Of a DNA stretch of 34,754 bases, positions 7,277 through 14,554 are shown piece after piece. A program made the translations under genes and the position numbers. The DNA comes from an uncultured Blautia sp. (GTDB lineage: Bacteria > Bacillota_A > Clostridia > Lachnospirales > Lachnospiraceae): contig CAJLTE010000026.1 in NCBI GenBank assembly GCA_905209435.1, positions 1 to 34,754 on the forward strand, written 5' to 3'. The notes under the pieces were generated by a model. It saw only the letters and a list, made by a program, of their open reading frames with translations, was not told the origin of the DNA and did no database searches. The number at the start of each line of letters is the position of its first letter. The first letter of the stretch is position 1.

Positions 7277-8020
7277 ATGGAGGAGAAAATGAAAGAAGCG
7301 CTGATCAGAGTAAAAGATTTGTGTAAAATATATAATCCCGGTGAGAATGAGGTGCGGGCTCTGGATCATATTAATCTGGAAATTGATAAAGGAGAATTTG
7401 TTGCCATTATCGGACAGTCCGGGTCAGGAAAGTCTACATTTATGAATATGCTGGGATGTCTGGATGTGCCGACTTCCGGGGAATATTTCCTGAATGGCAC
7501 GGATGTTTCTACTATGGAGGATAATGAATTGTCAGAAGTCAGAAACAGGGAAATAGGTTTTATTTTTCAGGGATTTAATCTGATTTCTAATCTTACCGCG
7601 ATTGAAAATGTGGAACTTCCTCTCGTGTACAGAGGAGTAGACAGGAAAACCAGACATAAGTTGGCAGTAGAGTCGCTGACAATGGTTGGGCTGGAGAAAC
7701 GTATGGATCATAAACCAAATGAGATGTCCGGAGGGCAGCAGCAAAGAGTTGCCATTGCCCGTGCACTGGCAGCACAGCCTCCGGTGATCTTGGCAGATGA
7801 ACCTACGGGAAACCTGGATTCTGCTTCCAGTAAGGAGATTCTGCAGATTCTCAAGAATATGCACAAGCAGGGAAAAACGGTTATACTGATCACTCACGAT
7901 AATGGGATCGCTGCTCAGGCGAGACGTGTGGTGAGGATCATTGATGGAAAGATAGAGTCAGATTTCATAAATAAGAACTACGGAAAAAAAGAATATGTAA
8001 AGAATCAGCTGGATGCATAA
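7277..8020 (+). CDS. MacB/LolD-type ABC transporter ATP-binding protein
   Basis: 247 aa. Walker A is G-Q-S-G-S-G-K-S-T (about 47-55), the signature is [16 protein letters not shown], and Walker B is [12 protein letters not shown], the last part being typical of the LolD/MacB/FtsE branch. It should power the permease encoded two genes downstream. The adaptor between them completes a tripartite-like exporter. Start at 7277 follows GAGGGGGG; a second ATG at 7289 with GGAGG five bases ahead is equally possible. This family usually moves antimicrobial peptides, macrolides or lipids outward by a mechanotransmission mechanism; the substrate here cannot be read from sequence. Confidence 0.92.
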   Translation: MEEKMKEALIRVKDLCKIYNPGENEVRALDHINLEIDKGEFVAIIGQSGSGKSTFMNMLGCLDVPTSGEYFLNGTDVSTMEDNELSEVRNREIGFIFQGFNLISNLTAIENVELPLVYRGVDRKTRHKLAVESLTMVGLEKRMDHKPNEMSGGQQQRVAIARALAAQPPVILADEPTGNLDSASSKEILQILKNMHKQGKTVILITHDNGIAAQARRVVRIIDGKIESDFINKNYGKKEYVKNQLDA

Positions 8021-8076
8021 ACAAAAGATAACACGTGATGGTGGTGTAAACATATATATTTTTATATATCATGTAC

Positions 8077-8120
8077 GGTTATGAGCAAGTAGCGAAGCGG
8101 ATGATTTTATCTGCTTGATT
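8077..8120 (+). repeat. Dispersed intergenic repeat, copy 1
   Basis: The element reads GGTTATGAGCAAGTAGCGA followed by AGCGGATGATTTTATCTGCTT. AAGCGGAT pairs with ATCTGCTT across GATTTT. It is nearly identical over about 40 bases to the copy at 14064. It lies inside the exporter operon, directly ahead of the ribosome binding site of the adaptor gene, so it would be in the mRNA leader of that gene. Confidence 0.75.
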
Positions 8121-8145
8121 CATGAGGAGGCAGAAACAAAAAATT

Positions 8146-9978
8146 ATGAAAAAAAAGAAAAGTAAAAAGAAAATTATCATAGGATCAGCAGCTGTTCTGG
8201 TAATTGCCGGCGGAGTTACAGTGGCCGGGCAAAGAAATTCAAAGGAGGAGCAGATTCCACAGGTACCGGTAGTGACAGCTGAGATCGGAGATGTTGAAGA
8301 AATCGTAGATGCTACGGGAATCGTAGGAAGCGAAGAAGAAAAGACTTATTATTCACCTGTAAATGCGGAGCTGAAAACAGTTGCTTTTTCACAGGGAGAT
8401 GTAATAGAAAAGGGCACAAAGCTGATTGAATTTAATACAGAGGATCTTGAAAAAGACAACCAGAAAGCAGAACTGAATTTAAAATCAACGAAATATGATA
8501 CAAAAGATACAAGAAACAAATCGGATAAAGCAGAGAAGAAACAAAAGGATGCAAAGAAAAAAGTCAGGGAACTGGAGAAAAAGATTAAAGATAAAAAGGC
8601 TTATGTGGCATCTTTGAAATCTCAGATATCAGCAGCCACATCTGCGGCACAGCGTCAGGCAGCAGCGCAGGCATCTGCCCAGGCGGCAGCTCAGGCCCAG
8701 GCGCAGCAGCAGGCAGCCCAGGCAAAAGCTCAGGCCGAAGCTAAGAAACAACAGGAGATCCAGAACCAGTATCAATCTGCACTCCGTACATATCAAACAG
8801 AGACACTGCCTCAATATCAGCAGAAGCTGTCAGATTTAAATACGCAGTATAACCAGGCCCAGAGAGATTATAATCAGACAGATACCGCATATCAGATAGC
8901 ATTTGCCACATGGCAGGCAGATCCTTCAGATGATAATCTGCAGGCATTGAATGCTGCGCAAACTGCCAGAACACAGGCACAGCTGTCAATGCAGCAGGCA
9001 AAGCAGGCTTATGATGATTATAAACTGCAGGTGCCGAAGATACCGGTGATTTCTGATTTTACAGGCAGTGGTTCTGATTATTCAGGGGTATTTACTGATG
9101 GAACAGATATAGATTACAGCGATGAAAATAATGAGCCATCAGATGCTTATGATTATAGTGGGAATGATACGGGTACTGTGACAGCAGATACTTCCGCTCT
9201 GGAAAGTGCGCTGGAGGCTGCCAGTGATGAGCTTGCAGAGCTTCAATCTGACCTGGCTTCAGAGAAAGCTGTTGCTGATGCAGATTCTACAAGTCTGACA
9301 AAAGAGGAAAAGAAAAAGCTGAAAGTCACAGACAATCTTGCTGAACTGGATGCTAAATCTGCCAAAGAGCTGGTAGAGGAGGGAAAGAAAGGAATTACTG
9401 CAGAATTTAACGGAATTATTTCCAAGGCTGATATTAAACAGGGGGCAGCAGTTTCACAGGGAATGGAGCTGTTTACTATTGAGAATACAGATAAGGCAAG
9501 CGTAGATGTGACACTTTCCAAATATGATTATGACACTGTGAAAGAAGGCCAGAATGCGGAGATTACACTGGGAGATAATACTTATCAGGGTACTGTAACG
9601 AAGATGAGTCATATAGCAGTGCAGAATGAGAAAGGAACACCGGTTATTTCTGCTACGGTAAGTATTGATGATCCGGATGGGGATATTTTCCTGGGAGTGG
9701 ATGCCAAGGTTAAGATTCATGCAGCATCTGCAAAGAATGTAGTGACTCTTCCTGTGGAAGTGGTTAATATCGGTAAGGATGGATCTTTCTGTTATGTAAT
9801 TGAGGACGGACTGGTGACTAAGAGGAATATTACAACCGGGATCAGTTCAGAGGACTATATAGAAGTAACGGACGGAATCAAAGAGGGAGAGGAAGTTATT
9901 TCTGACCTTGGAGATTATACAGAAGGAATGCAGGTCCAGGCAGTTTCTGAACAGTCAGGAGAGGATACCGATGAGTAA
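8146..9978 (+). CDS. HlyD/MacA-like efflux adaptor
   Basis: 610 aa. A basic N-terminus is followed by one membrane segment (about residues 9-29), then a lipoyl-like half, a long alpha-helical hairpin (about 95-280) very rich in Ala and Gln with a repeated A-Q-A motif, an Asp/Ser/Gly/Tyr-rich linker, a second helix pair, the other lipoyl half and beta-barrel domains to about 600. This is the membrane-fusion protein of a MacAB-type exporter, anchored outside the cytoplasmic membrane. It is longer than the usual 350-450 aa because of the enlarged coiled coil and linker. The start at 8146 is chosen because AGGAGG (8125-8130) precedes it; an ATG at 8122 lies upstream of that site and is unlikely. 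The stop overlaps the permease start. Confidence 0.88.
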   Translation: MKKKKSKKKIIIGSAAVLVIAGGVTVAGQRNSKEEQIPQVPVVTAEIGDVEEIVDATGIVGSEEEKTYYSPVNAELKTVAFSQGDVIEKGTKLIEFNTEDLEKDNQKAELNLKSTKYDTKDTRNKSDKAEKKQKDAKKKVRELEKKIKDKKAYVASLKSQISAATSAAQRQAAAQASAQAAAQAQAQQQAAQAKAQAEAKKQQEIQNQYQSALRTYQTETLPQYQQKLSDLNTQYNQAQRDYNQTDTAYQIAFATWQADPSDDNLQALNAAQTARTQAQLSMQQAKQAYDDYKLQVPKIPVISDFTGSGSDYSGVFTDGTDIDYSDENNEPSDAYDYSGNDTGTVTADTSALESALEAASDELAELQSDLASEKAVADADSTSLTKEEKKKLKVTDNLAELDAKSAKELVEEGKKGITAEFNGIISKADIKQGAAVSQGMELFTIENTDKASVDVTLSKYDYDTVKEGQNAEITLGDNTYQGTVTKMSHIAVQNEKGTPVISATVSIDDPDGDIFLGVDAKVKIHAASAKNVVTLPVEVVNIGKDGSFCYVIEDGLVTKRNITTGISSEDYIEVTDGIKEGEEVISDLGDYTEGMQVQAVSEQSGEDTDE

Positions 9979-11203
9979 TCTGTATGAATATATTAAAATG
10001 GCAATCCATAATATCATGGCAAATAAAGGAAGGTCTTTTCTGACCATGCTTGGTATTATTATTGGTATTGCTTCAGTGATTGCTATTGTTTCCATTGGTG
10101 AAGGAACCAAGAACCAGATGAACAGTGAGATCGATGATATTGGCGGAGGACAGATTGCAATCAGCGTGAGCAGCGATGCACAGACTGCGGAAGAATATAT
10201 CACTGCAGATGATGTAGATGCAGTCCGGGAGCTGGACGGAATCGAAGGGGTGAATGTTTCGGATTCATATGATGGTGAGACTACAACTGGTAAGGGGAAT
10301 TTTACTCTTATGGTTACAGGTGAGGGACCGGATGCGAAGTTATTGAATAATGCAACGATGAAGCATGGCGTTTATTTTGGCGAGAATGAAGTGCAGGAGG
10401 GAAAGAATGTCTGTGTTCTTTCTGACTCAGATGCCAGGAAACTTTTTGGTACGGATGATGTTGTGGGAATGAGCCTGGATGTGAACTGCTATGGGCTGAC
10501 AAAGAGTTTGAGGATCTGTGGTGTGACTACACAGAAAGAGAATGGAACTTTTGTAAGTTATACTTATGACGGGATGCCGGTAACTGTAAATGTGCCATAT
10601 ACGACAATGAATGAATTTACCGGGACATCGGATTATTTCTTCTCTATGAGTATACAGGCGGATAAAAGTCTGAACAGTCAGAGTGTCGCAGATAAAGTGG
10701 TAAGCCTGCTGGAAAAGAGACATCAGTGTGCAGGTGAAGATTATTTCCAGGTACAGAGTTTTCAGGATATCATGAGCTCCATGAACCAGATGCTGGATAT
10801 GGTAACTGCTTTTATATCCTTTGTGGCTGGCATTTCATTGCTGGTTGGAGGTATCGGAGTTATGAATATCATGTTGGTATCTGTAACAGAGCGTACCAGA
10901 GAGATTGGTATCCGTAAGTCACTGGGGGCAAAAACTTCATCCATTATGATGCAGTTTCTTGCTGAAGCAGCAATCTTGACTGTAATGGGCGGACTGATTG
11001 GGATAGTACTTGGTGTGATCGGAGGTTACGCAATATGTTCTATCATAAGCAGCAGTATGGAAATGACCATCACTCCGGGAATTAGTTTGAGCACGATCAT
11101 GGCGGCTACATTATTCTCCTGTGCGGTAGGTGTATTCTTCGGAATCTATCCCGCAAGAAAAGCTGCGAAGCTCAGTCCGATCGAGGCGCTTAGACGGAAT
11201 TAA
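9971..11203 (+). CDS. MacB/FtsX-type ABC transporter permease
   Basis: 410 aa with the MacB topology: an N-terminal membrane helix (about 21-43, G-R-S-F-L-T-M-L-G-I-I-I-G-I), a large extracytoplasmic domain (about 45-280) and three C-terminal helices. The motif T-E-R-T-R-E-I-G-I-R-K-S-L-G-A and the ending P-A-R-K-A-A-K-L-S-P-I-E-A-L-R are diagnostic of the FtsX/MacB permease domain. ATG at 9971 overlaps the adaptor stop by 8 bases and has GGAGAGGAT ahead, showing tight translational coupling. Together the three genes make one exporter. An A-rich tract follows, without a clear hairpin, then the tRNA promoter. Confidence 0.92.
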   Translation: MSNLYEYIKMAIHNIMANKGRSFLTMLGIIIGIASVIAIVSIGEGTKNQMNSEIDDIGGGQIAISVSSDAQTAEEYITADDVDAVRELDGIEGVNVSDSYDGETTTGKGNFTLMVTGEGPDAKLLNNATMKHGVYFGENEVQEGKNVCVLSDSDARKLFGTDDVVGMSLDVNCYGLTKSLRICGVTTQKENGTFVSYTYDGMPVTVNVPYTTMNEFTGTSDYFFSMSIQADKSLNSQSVADKVVSLLEKRHQCAGEDYFQVQSFQDIMSSMNQMLDMVTAFISFVAGISLLVGGIGVMNIMLVSVTERTREIGIRKSLGAKTSSIMMQFLAEAAILTVMGGLIGIVLGVIGGYAICSIISSSMEMTITPGISLSTIMAATLFSCAVGVFFGIYPARKAAKLSPIEALRRN

Positions 11204-11271
11204 TAGGAATTGTTTCTAAATATCCATTTTTTTCAACCAAAAGAAAAAAATAAAAAAAATTAAAAAAAGTG

Positions 11272-11300
11272 TTGACAAATGATCCGGTATAGAGTAGAAT
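11272..11300 (+). promoter_or_regulatory. Promoter of tRNA-Arg
   Basis: TTGACA, 17 bases, TAGAAT, about 43 bases upstream of the mature tRNA 5' end. The -35 is perfect and the -10 matches 5 of 6. Confidence 0.8.
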
Positions 11301-11343
11301 ACTCATTGTTGTGAGGGACACGAGATAAAAACTTCACAAGGAT

Positions 11344-11417
11344 GTGCGTTTAGCTCAGCTGGATAGAGCGTTTGGCTACGGACCAAAAGGTCGGGGGTTC
11401 GAATCCTCTAACGCACG
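11344..11417 (+). tRNA. tRNA-Arg (anticodon ACG)
   Basis: A full cloverleaf: acceptor GTGCGTT with AACGCAC, D-arm with AGCTCAGCTGGATAGAGC, anticodon stem TTTGG/CCAAA with loop CTACGGA (anticodon ACG, 11378-11380), and T-arm loop TTCGAAT. The discriminator is G. The 3' CCA is not encoded (CTA follows) and would be added by the CCA enzyme. The first anticodon base would be deaminated to inosine, to read CGU, CGC and CGA. Its 3' end is repeated at 11545-11561. Confidence 0.95.
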
Positions 11418-11422
11418 CTAAT

Positions 11423-11460
11423 AAAAAATAAGACAGTGCAGATGCGCTGTCTTATTTTTT
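11423..11460 (+). terminator. Terminator after tRNA-Arg
   Basis: AAAAAATAAGACAGTGC pairs with GCGCTGTCTTATTTTTT around AGAT: a 17-bp stem with one G-U pair and a T6 end. It is a strong bidirectional-looking terminator. Confidence 0.85.
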
Positions 11461-11545
11461 GTTCGAGTCCGGCTCGGACTCGAACGGGTTCGATCTACAT
11501 TTCATTTCGGTTGTTGCTAAACGCGTGCCACTGGCACGCAGCAAC
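11461..11545. repeat. Two perfect palindromes between tRNA-Arg 3'-end copies
   Basis: GTTCGAGTCC (11461-11470) and GGACTCGAAC (11476-11485) are perfect 10-bp arms around GGCTC; the left arm matches the universal tRNA T-arm text, in both orientations. A second, compound hairpin has outer arms GTTGC (11513-11517) with GCAAC (11541-11545) and inner arms GCGTGCC (11523-11529) with GGCACGC (11533-11539). No gene is present. Confidence 0.7.
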
Positions 11546-11561
11546 CTCTAACGCACGCTAA
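11545..11561 (+). repeat. Second copy of tRNA-Arg 3' end
   Basis: CCTCTAACGCACGCTAA at 11405-11421, covering the tRNA T-stem and acceptor 3' strand, recurs exactly here, 140 bases downstream, and is again followed by a terminator. Such a copy is what site-specific integration into a tRNA 3' end leaves; a local duplication is the other explanation. Confidence 0.75.
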
Positions 11562-11601
11562 AACCGCTGGAAATTAAGATTTCTAGCGGTTATTTTGTTT
11601 T
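11562..11601 (+). terminator. Second terminator, probably the ancestral tRNA-Arg one
   Basis: AACCGCTGGAAAT pairs with ATTTCTAGCGGTT across TAAG, 13 bp with one G-U pair, followed by ATTTTGTTTT. It directly follows the repeated tRNA end. Confidence 0.8.
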
Positions 11602-11654
11602 AACAAAGCTATTTGCTGATTTGGCTTTTATGTTTCAGAAAATTTTTAGTAGGT

Positions 11655-11677
11655 GATTATTATTGGTGATAATAATC
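11655..11677. repeat. AT-rich palindrome 3' of the DAHP synthase gene
   Basis: GATTATTAT and ATAATAATC form a perfect 9-bp inverted repeat around TGGTG, starting 28 bases past the minus-strand stop. Too AT-rich to be a convincing terminator. Confidence 0.4.
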
Positions 11678-11704
11678 TGTTGATCAGAATTTGACTAACA
11701 AATA

Positions 11705-12736
11705 TCAGCATTTTTCCGCAATATCATAAATAAGGCGTTCTGTATCTTCCCATCCAAGGCATGGATCAGTGATGGAGCATCCAGGGGTCATGTGGTCGCT
11801 GATGTCCTGACGACCCTCGAGGAGATAGCTTTCGATCATAACGCCCTTGACCAGTTTCTTAAGATCCGGGTTATAGTTGCGGCTGTGGAGTACTTCTGTA
11901 ACGATACGGATCTGTTCTTTGTACTGTTTGTTGGAGTTAGAGTGGTTGGCATCTACAATAACAGCAGGATTCTTGAGATCTTTCTTGGCATATAATGCAG
12001 CCAGAGTCATCAGATCTTCATAGTGATAATTCGGGATTGTCTGTCCGTACTGGTTTACGCCGCCGCGGAGAATGGTATGCGCCAGATCATTCCCGGATGT
12101 TTCCACGTCACATCCTCTGTAGATGAAATGATGCGGATGCTGAGCAGCAGTAACAGAGTTCAGCATAACGGAAAGATCACCGCAAGTAGGATTCTTCATA
12201 CCAACCGGAATATCCATACCGCTGGCTGTGAGACGATGCTGCTGATTTTCTACAGAACGTGCACCTACCGCTTCATAGGAAAGGATATCATCCAGATAGC
12301 TGCGGTTTTCAGGATAAAGCATTTCATCAGCAGAAGAAAGTCCTGTTTCCTGCATAACTCTCATATGCATCTTACGGATCGCAATGATTCCGGCAAGAAG
12401 GTCAGGAGCTTTGTCAGGATCCGGCTGATGGAGCATTCCCTTATATCCGTCACCGGTAGTACGAGGCTTATTAGTATAAACTCGTGGGATGATCATCAGT
12501 TTGTCTGATACTTTATCTGCCACTTCTTTCAGTCTGCGTACATATTCGCAGACAGTATCTTCGTTATCAGCGGAACAAGGTCCTACAAGGACAATAAATT
12601 TATCTGATTCACCGGTGAAGATACGACGGATTTCTTCATCGCGCTGTTTCTTGATTTCTTTCAGCTCCTGGCTGAGAGGGTACTGAGATTTCAGAACCTC
12701 CGGTAAAGGGAGTTCGTGATTGATTGTGATTGACAT
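11705..12736 (-). CDS. aroF: 3-deoxy-7-phosphoheptulonate (DAHP) synthase, class I
   Basis: 343 aa. Joins phosphoenolpyruvate and erythrose 4-phosphate, the first step of the shikimate pathway. Marks of the AroG/F/H type: L-V-G-P-C-S-A (substrate loop), R-V-Y-T-N-K-P-R-T-T (PEP and E4P binding), a S-V-E-N-Q-Q-H-R segment, G-M-K-N-P-T-C-G-D, and V-D-A-N-H-S-N-S-N-K near residue 255-265, which supplies metal ligands. The length matches the class (about 350). Which aromatic amino acid inhibits it cannot be told. The start at 12736 is set by GGAGG ahead of it; an upstream in-frame ATG gives an N-terminus unlike the family. It is a single-gene unit with a leader of about 105 nt in which I see no Phe, Tyr or Trp codon run. 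Confidence 0.93.
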   Translation of the reverse strand: MSITINHELPLPEVLKSQYPLSQELKEIKKQRDEEIRRIFTGESDKFIVLVGPCSADNEDTVCEYVRRLKEVADKVSDKLMIIPRVYTNKPRTTGDGYKGMLHQPDPDKAPDLLAGIIAIRKMHMRVMQETGLSSADEMLYPENRSYLDDILSYEAVGARSVENQQHRLTASGMDIPVGMKNPTCGDLSVMLNSVTAAQHPHHFIYRGCDVETSGNDLAHTILRGGVNQYGQTIPNYHYEDLMTLAALYAKKDLKNPAVIVDANHSNSNKQYKEQIRIVTEVLHSRNYNPDLKKLVKGVMIESYLLEGRQDISDHMTPGCSITDPCLGWEDTERLIYDIAEKC

Positions 12737-12847
12737 GATTGGTTTCCTCCGTATAAATACCATGTAGATTTTACTTAGATCAAAGAGAACTGTTAAGCAA
12801 TATTTCAATGATCTGAAAAGCTTTCCGGGCATTTTTCATTCTCATCA

Positions 12848-12856
12848 AGTATACCA
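12848..12856 (-). promoter_or_regulatory. Extended -10 promoter for DAHP synthase
   Basis: On the minus strand this reads TGG-TATACT, an extended -10 (TGn before the hexamer). The -35 region is poor, which an extended -10 can offset. Transcript start would be about 105 bases before the start codon. Confidence 0.45.
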
Positions 12857-13000
12857 TGATGTCATTTTAAAATCCAGTACTTTAACACTTTAAACCGACA
12901 AAATTTAAATAAATATTTTAAAAAAATTTGGTTAAATAGTATAAAATACATTGTAGCAGATTAAATACACTGCCAGATAAAGCCGAAGGAGTTCCATCTT

Positions 13001-13069
13001 ATGACAGTTGTAATAAATCTGCCGGACAATATAGTGCGTGTGGTTAAAAAACGAAGTGACCAGCTGTAA
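13001..13069 (+). CDS. Possible 22-aa peptide ORF
   Basis: Reads M-T-V-V-I-N-L-P-D-N-I-V-R-V-V and ends K-K-R-S-D-Q-L. GAAGGAG sits 10 bases before the ATG. It stops 3 bases before the convergent AraC gene end. It could be a true short peptide, or the N-terminus of a gene lost by deletion. The sequence is not recognised. Confidence 0.35.
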   Translation: MTVVINLPDNIVRVVKKRSDQL

Positions 13070-13072
13070 GTG

Positions 13073-13927
13073 TTAGGATTCAGTTGGACGCGTATAGTTT
13101 CGTGACTGTAGAGGAGTCATACCATACAGTTCTTTGAAAAGACGGTTAAAAATTGTCTGATTGGTGAATCCGCTTTCTGTCATTACTTCAGATACAGGCA
13201 GATCAGTAGTGGACAGAAGCCGCCCGGCATGGGAAATTCGCACTTCGTTTAAATAACGAAGGAAAGTAATTCCCATATGCTGTTTGAAAAAACGGCAAAA
13301 ATATTCTTTAGTGAAACCAGTATGCACAGATATGTCATCAAGTGTAAGTTTTTCCATATAATGTTCATTTACATAAGTAATAATCTCGCGGATTGTATCA
13401 TTCGGCTGCTTTTGTGTAACAGCAGTTCCGGGCGGAGAATAAACAGAAAAATATCGTATCAGATCAGCAAGCATCAGTAAAGCCGTACCGTCAGAGCGCA
13501 TGGCACTGGTATTTTCGTCTTTTATATTTGTGCGTGTCAGGTCATGGGCAAGTTGACACAGGTGAATATATTGTGTGGATTTAGGGTCATCCAGAGGAAG
13601 TGGACGACATTTGATGTTGTACAATTCCAGATCAGGGCAGTAGACAGAGAGCTGTTTCTTATCTACATGGATACAGAGAAACATGTACAGGCTTGATCCG
13701 GAATGAATAGAGTGTACTTCTCTGGAATCAAATACAATAAGTTGATTATGGGAAAGATGGACTGTGTCATGTCCTGCGTGAATCGTTACTTCACCATTCA
13801 GACAAAATAAAATTTCCATAGCTTCGTGCCAGTGTAGAGGTTGATGGGGGCTTTCCAGTGCAGACATAGAAACCTGGATTCCAAGATTTCCAAGGGGATG
13901 TAAGGCTTCGTGGTAAGCTTTGGGCAT
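13073..13927 (-). CDS. AraC-family transcriptional regulator (cupin plus HTH)
   Basis: 284 aa. The N-terminal half is a cupin-like sensor (H-W-H-E-A-M-E-I-L-F-C-L-N-G-E, then a V-F-D-S-R-E-V-H-S-I strand around residue 70), the usual sugar-binding module. The C-terminal 100 residues are the double helix-turn-helix, with Y-F-C-R-F-F-K-Q-H-M-G-I-T-F-L-R-Y-L and the closing S-G-F-T-N-Q-T-I-F-N-R-L-F-K-E-L-Y-G-M-T-P. AAAGGAG precedes the start. It is divergent from the 52-aa gene at 14269, which may be its target; no sugar gene is adjacent. Confidence 0.9.
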   Translation of the reverse strand: MPKAYHEALHPLGNLGIQVSMSALESPHQPLHWHEAMEILFCLNGEVTIHAGHDTVHLSHNQLIVFDSREVHSIHSGSSLYMFLCIHVDKKQLSVYCPDLELYNIKCRPLPLDDPKSTQYIHLCQLAHDLTRTNIKDENTSAMRSDGTALLMLADLIRYFSVYSPPGTAVTQKQPNDTIREIITYVNEHYMEKLTLDDISVHTGFTKEYFCRFFKQHMGITFLRYLNEVRISHAGRLLSTTDLPVSEVMTESGFTNQTIFNRLFKELYGMTPLQSRNYTRPTES

Positions 13928-13964
13928 ATGCGGCTCCTTTCATGAGTGTTTAACCAAATCAAGT

Positions 13965-14046
13965 AAGTCCCCTGCTTCAATTACGAGAAGTAATGATCAG
14001 GGGGGACTTGTTTGTATCAGGAGGCGTGTAAGCGCCTTCTGATACA
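13965..14046. other. Two consecutive strong hairpins in the AraC/small-gene interval
   Basis: First hairpin: AAGTCCCCTG (13965-13974) with CAGGGGGGACTT (13999-14010). Second: GTATCAGGAGGCG (14015-14027) with CGCCTTCTGATAC (14034-14046), 13 bp with one G-U pair. The dispersed repeat (14064-14107) follows. Together they form some 145 bases of continuous structure, either leader or a separate small RNA. No known RNA family is recognised. Confidence 0.55.
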
Positions 14047-14063
14047 ATGCGGTGCAGCTATTT

Positions 14064-14107
14064 GGTTATGAGCAAGTAGCGAAGCGGATGATTTTATCCG
14101 CTTAATT
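14064..14107 (+). repeat. Dispersed intergenic repeat, copy 2
   Basis: GGTTATGAGCAAGTAGCGA followed by AGCGGATGATTTTATCCGCTT. AAGCGGAT pairs perfectly with ATCCGCTT. Compared with the copy at 8077 there is one change inside the closing arm (C for T), which turns a G-U into a G-C pair, so pairing is kept. Confidence 0.78.
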
Positions 14108-14268
14108 TAGATCCAGTAATTAGTAAAATAAATTTAAATGCAAGAGAAATGTCAATATCGTTGTAAAATAAGTTAATTATAGCACTGGATTAATAACAAA
14201 AACAAGGCTAAAATACAGGATGTAACAAGGAAAACAAAGAAAATAAAAAATGATAGGAGAGGATAAAA

Positions 14269-14427
14269 ATGAGTACAGTAGTTATGAACAAAAAAGCAAC
14301 TTTAGCAGAACGTTTCAAAAATTACATCATGAACAATGCAGACTACTTTGCAGCAGCTTCCGCAATGCTGACAGGAAATTCCTCTGCAGTTGTACAGGTT
14401 CTGAAGGATTCCAGACGTTTCCATTAA
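14269..14427 (+). CDS. 52-aa small protein of unknown function
   Basis: Starts M-S-T-V-V-M-N-K-K-A-T-L and ends V-V-Q-V-L-K-D-S-R-R-F-H; between lie an amphipathic helix (L-A-E-R-F-K-N-Y-I-M-N-N) and an Ala-rich stretch. It has no Cys, signal peptide or membrane segment. GGAGAGGAT is 5 bases ahead of the ATG and a terminator follows, so it is a good gene candidate despite its size. Its position, divergent from an AraC regulator, behind a hairpin-rich leader of about 300 bases and before a MATE transporter, is suggestive but not decisive. I do not recognise the family. A signalling peptide, a small regulatory protein or a modulator are all possible. Confidence 0.72.
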   Translation: MSTVVMNKKATLAERFKNYIMNNADYFAAASAMLTGNSSAVVQVLKDSRRFH

Positions 14428-14477
14428 GAACCTTATAAGAAACAGTGATTAAAGAAGTAATATTTGTATAGAAGCGG

Positions 14478-14504
14478 CCGCCTGAAAAGGGCGGTATTGT
14501 TTTA
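14478..14504 (+). terminator. Terminator of the 52-aa gene
   Basis: CCGCC (14478-14482) pairs with GGCGG (14490-14494) over a 7-base loop, followed by TATTGTTTTA. Short but GC-rich. Confidence 0.6.
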
Positions 14505-14524
14505 TAAATAAGGACAGACGGTTA

Positions 14525-14554
14525 TTGCCTGTTCAACTTATATGTTGCTATAAT
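14525..14554 (+). promoter_or_regulatory. Promoter ahead of the MATE gene
   Basis: TTGCCT, 18 bases, TATAAT, with TGC directly before the -10 (extended -10). It lies about 115 bases before the MATE start codon. The -10 overlaps the left arm of the hairpin at 14552-14588. Confidence 0.55.

Noticed and set aside
8629..8814. Cys/Leu-rich minus-strand frame inside the adaptor gene
   Set aside because: It is the complement of the Ala/Gln-rich repeat coding region, a composition effect.
12737..12847. Possible attenuator leader peptide for DAHP synthase
   Set aside because: A short frame exists, but it has no run of Phe, Tyr or Trp codons and no clear antiterminator/terminator pair.
13955..14107. 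CRISPR-like array
   Set aside because: The hairpins differ from one another and there is no regular repeat-spacer pattern; no cas gene is in the window.
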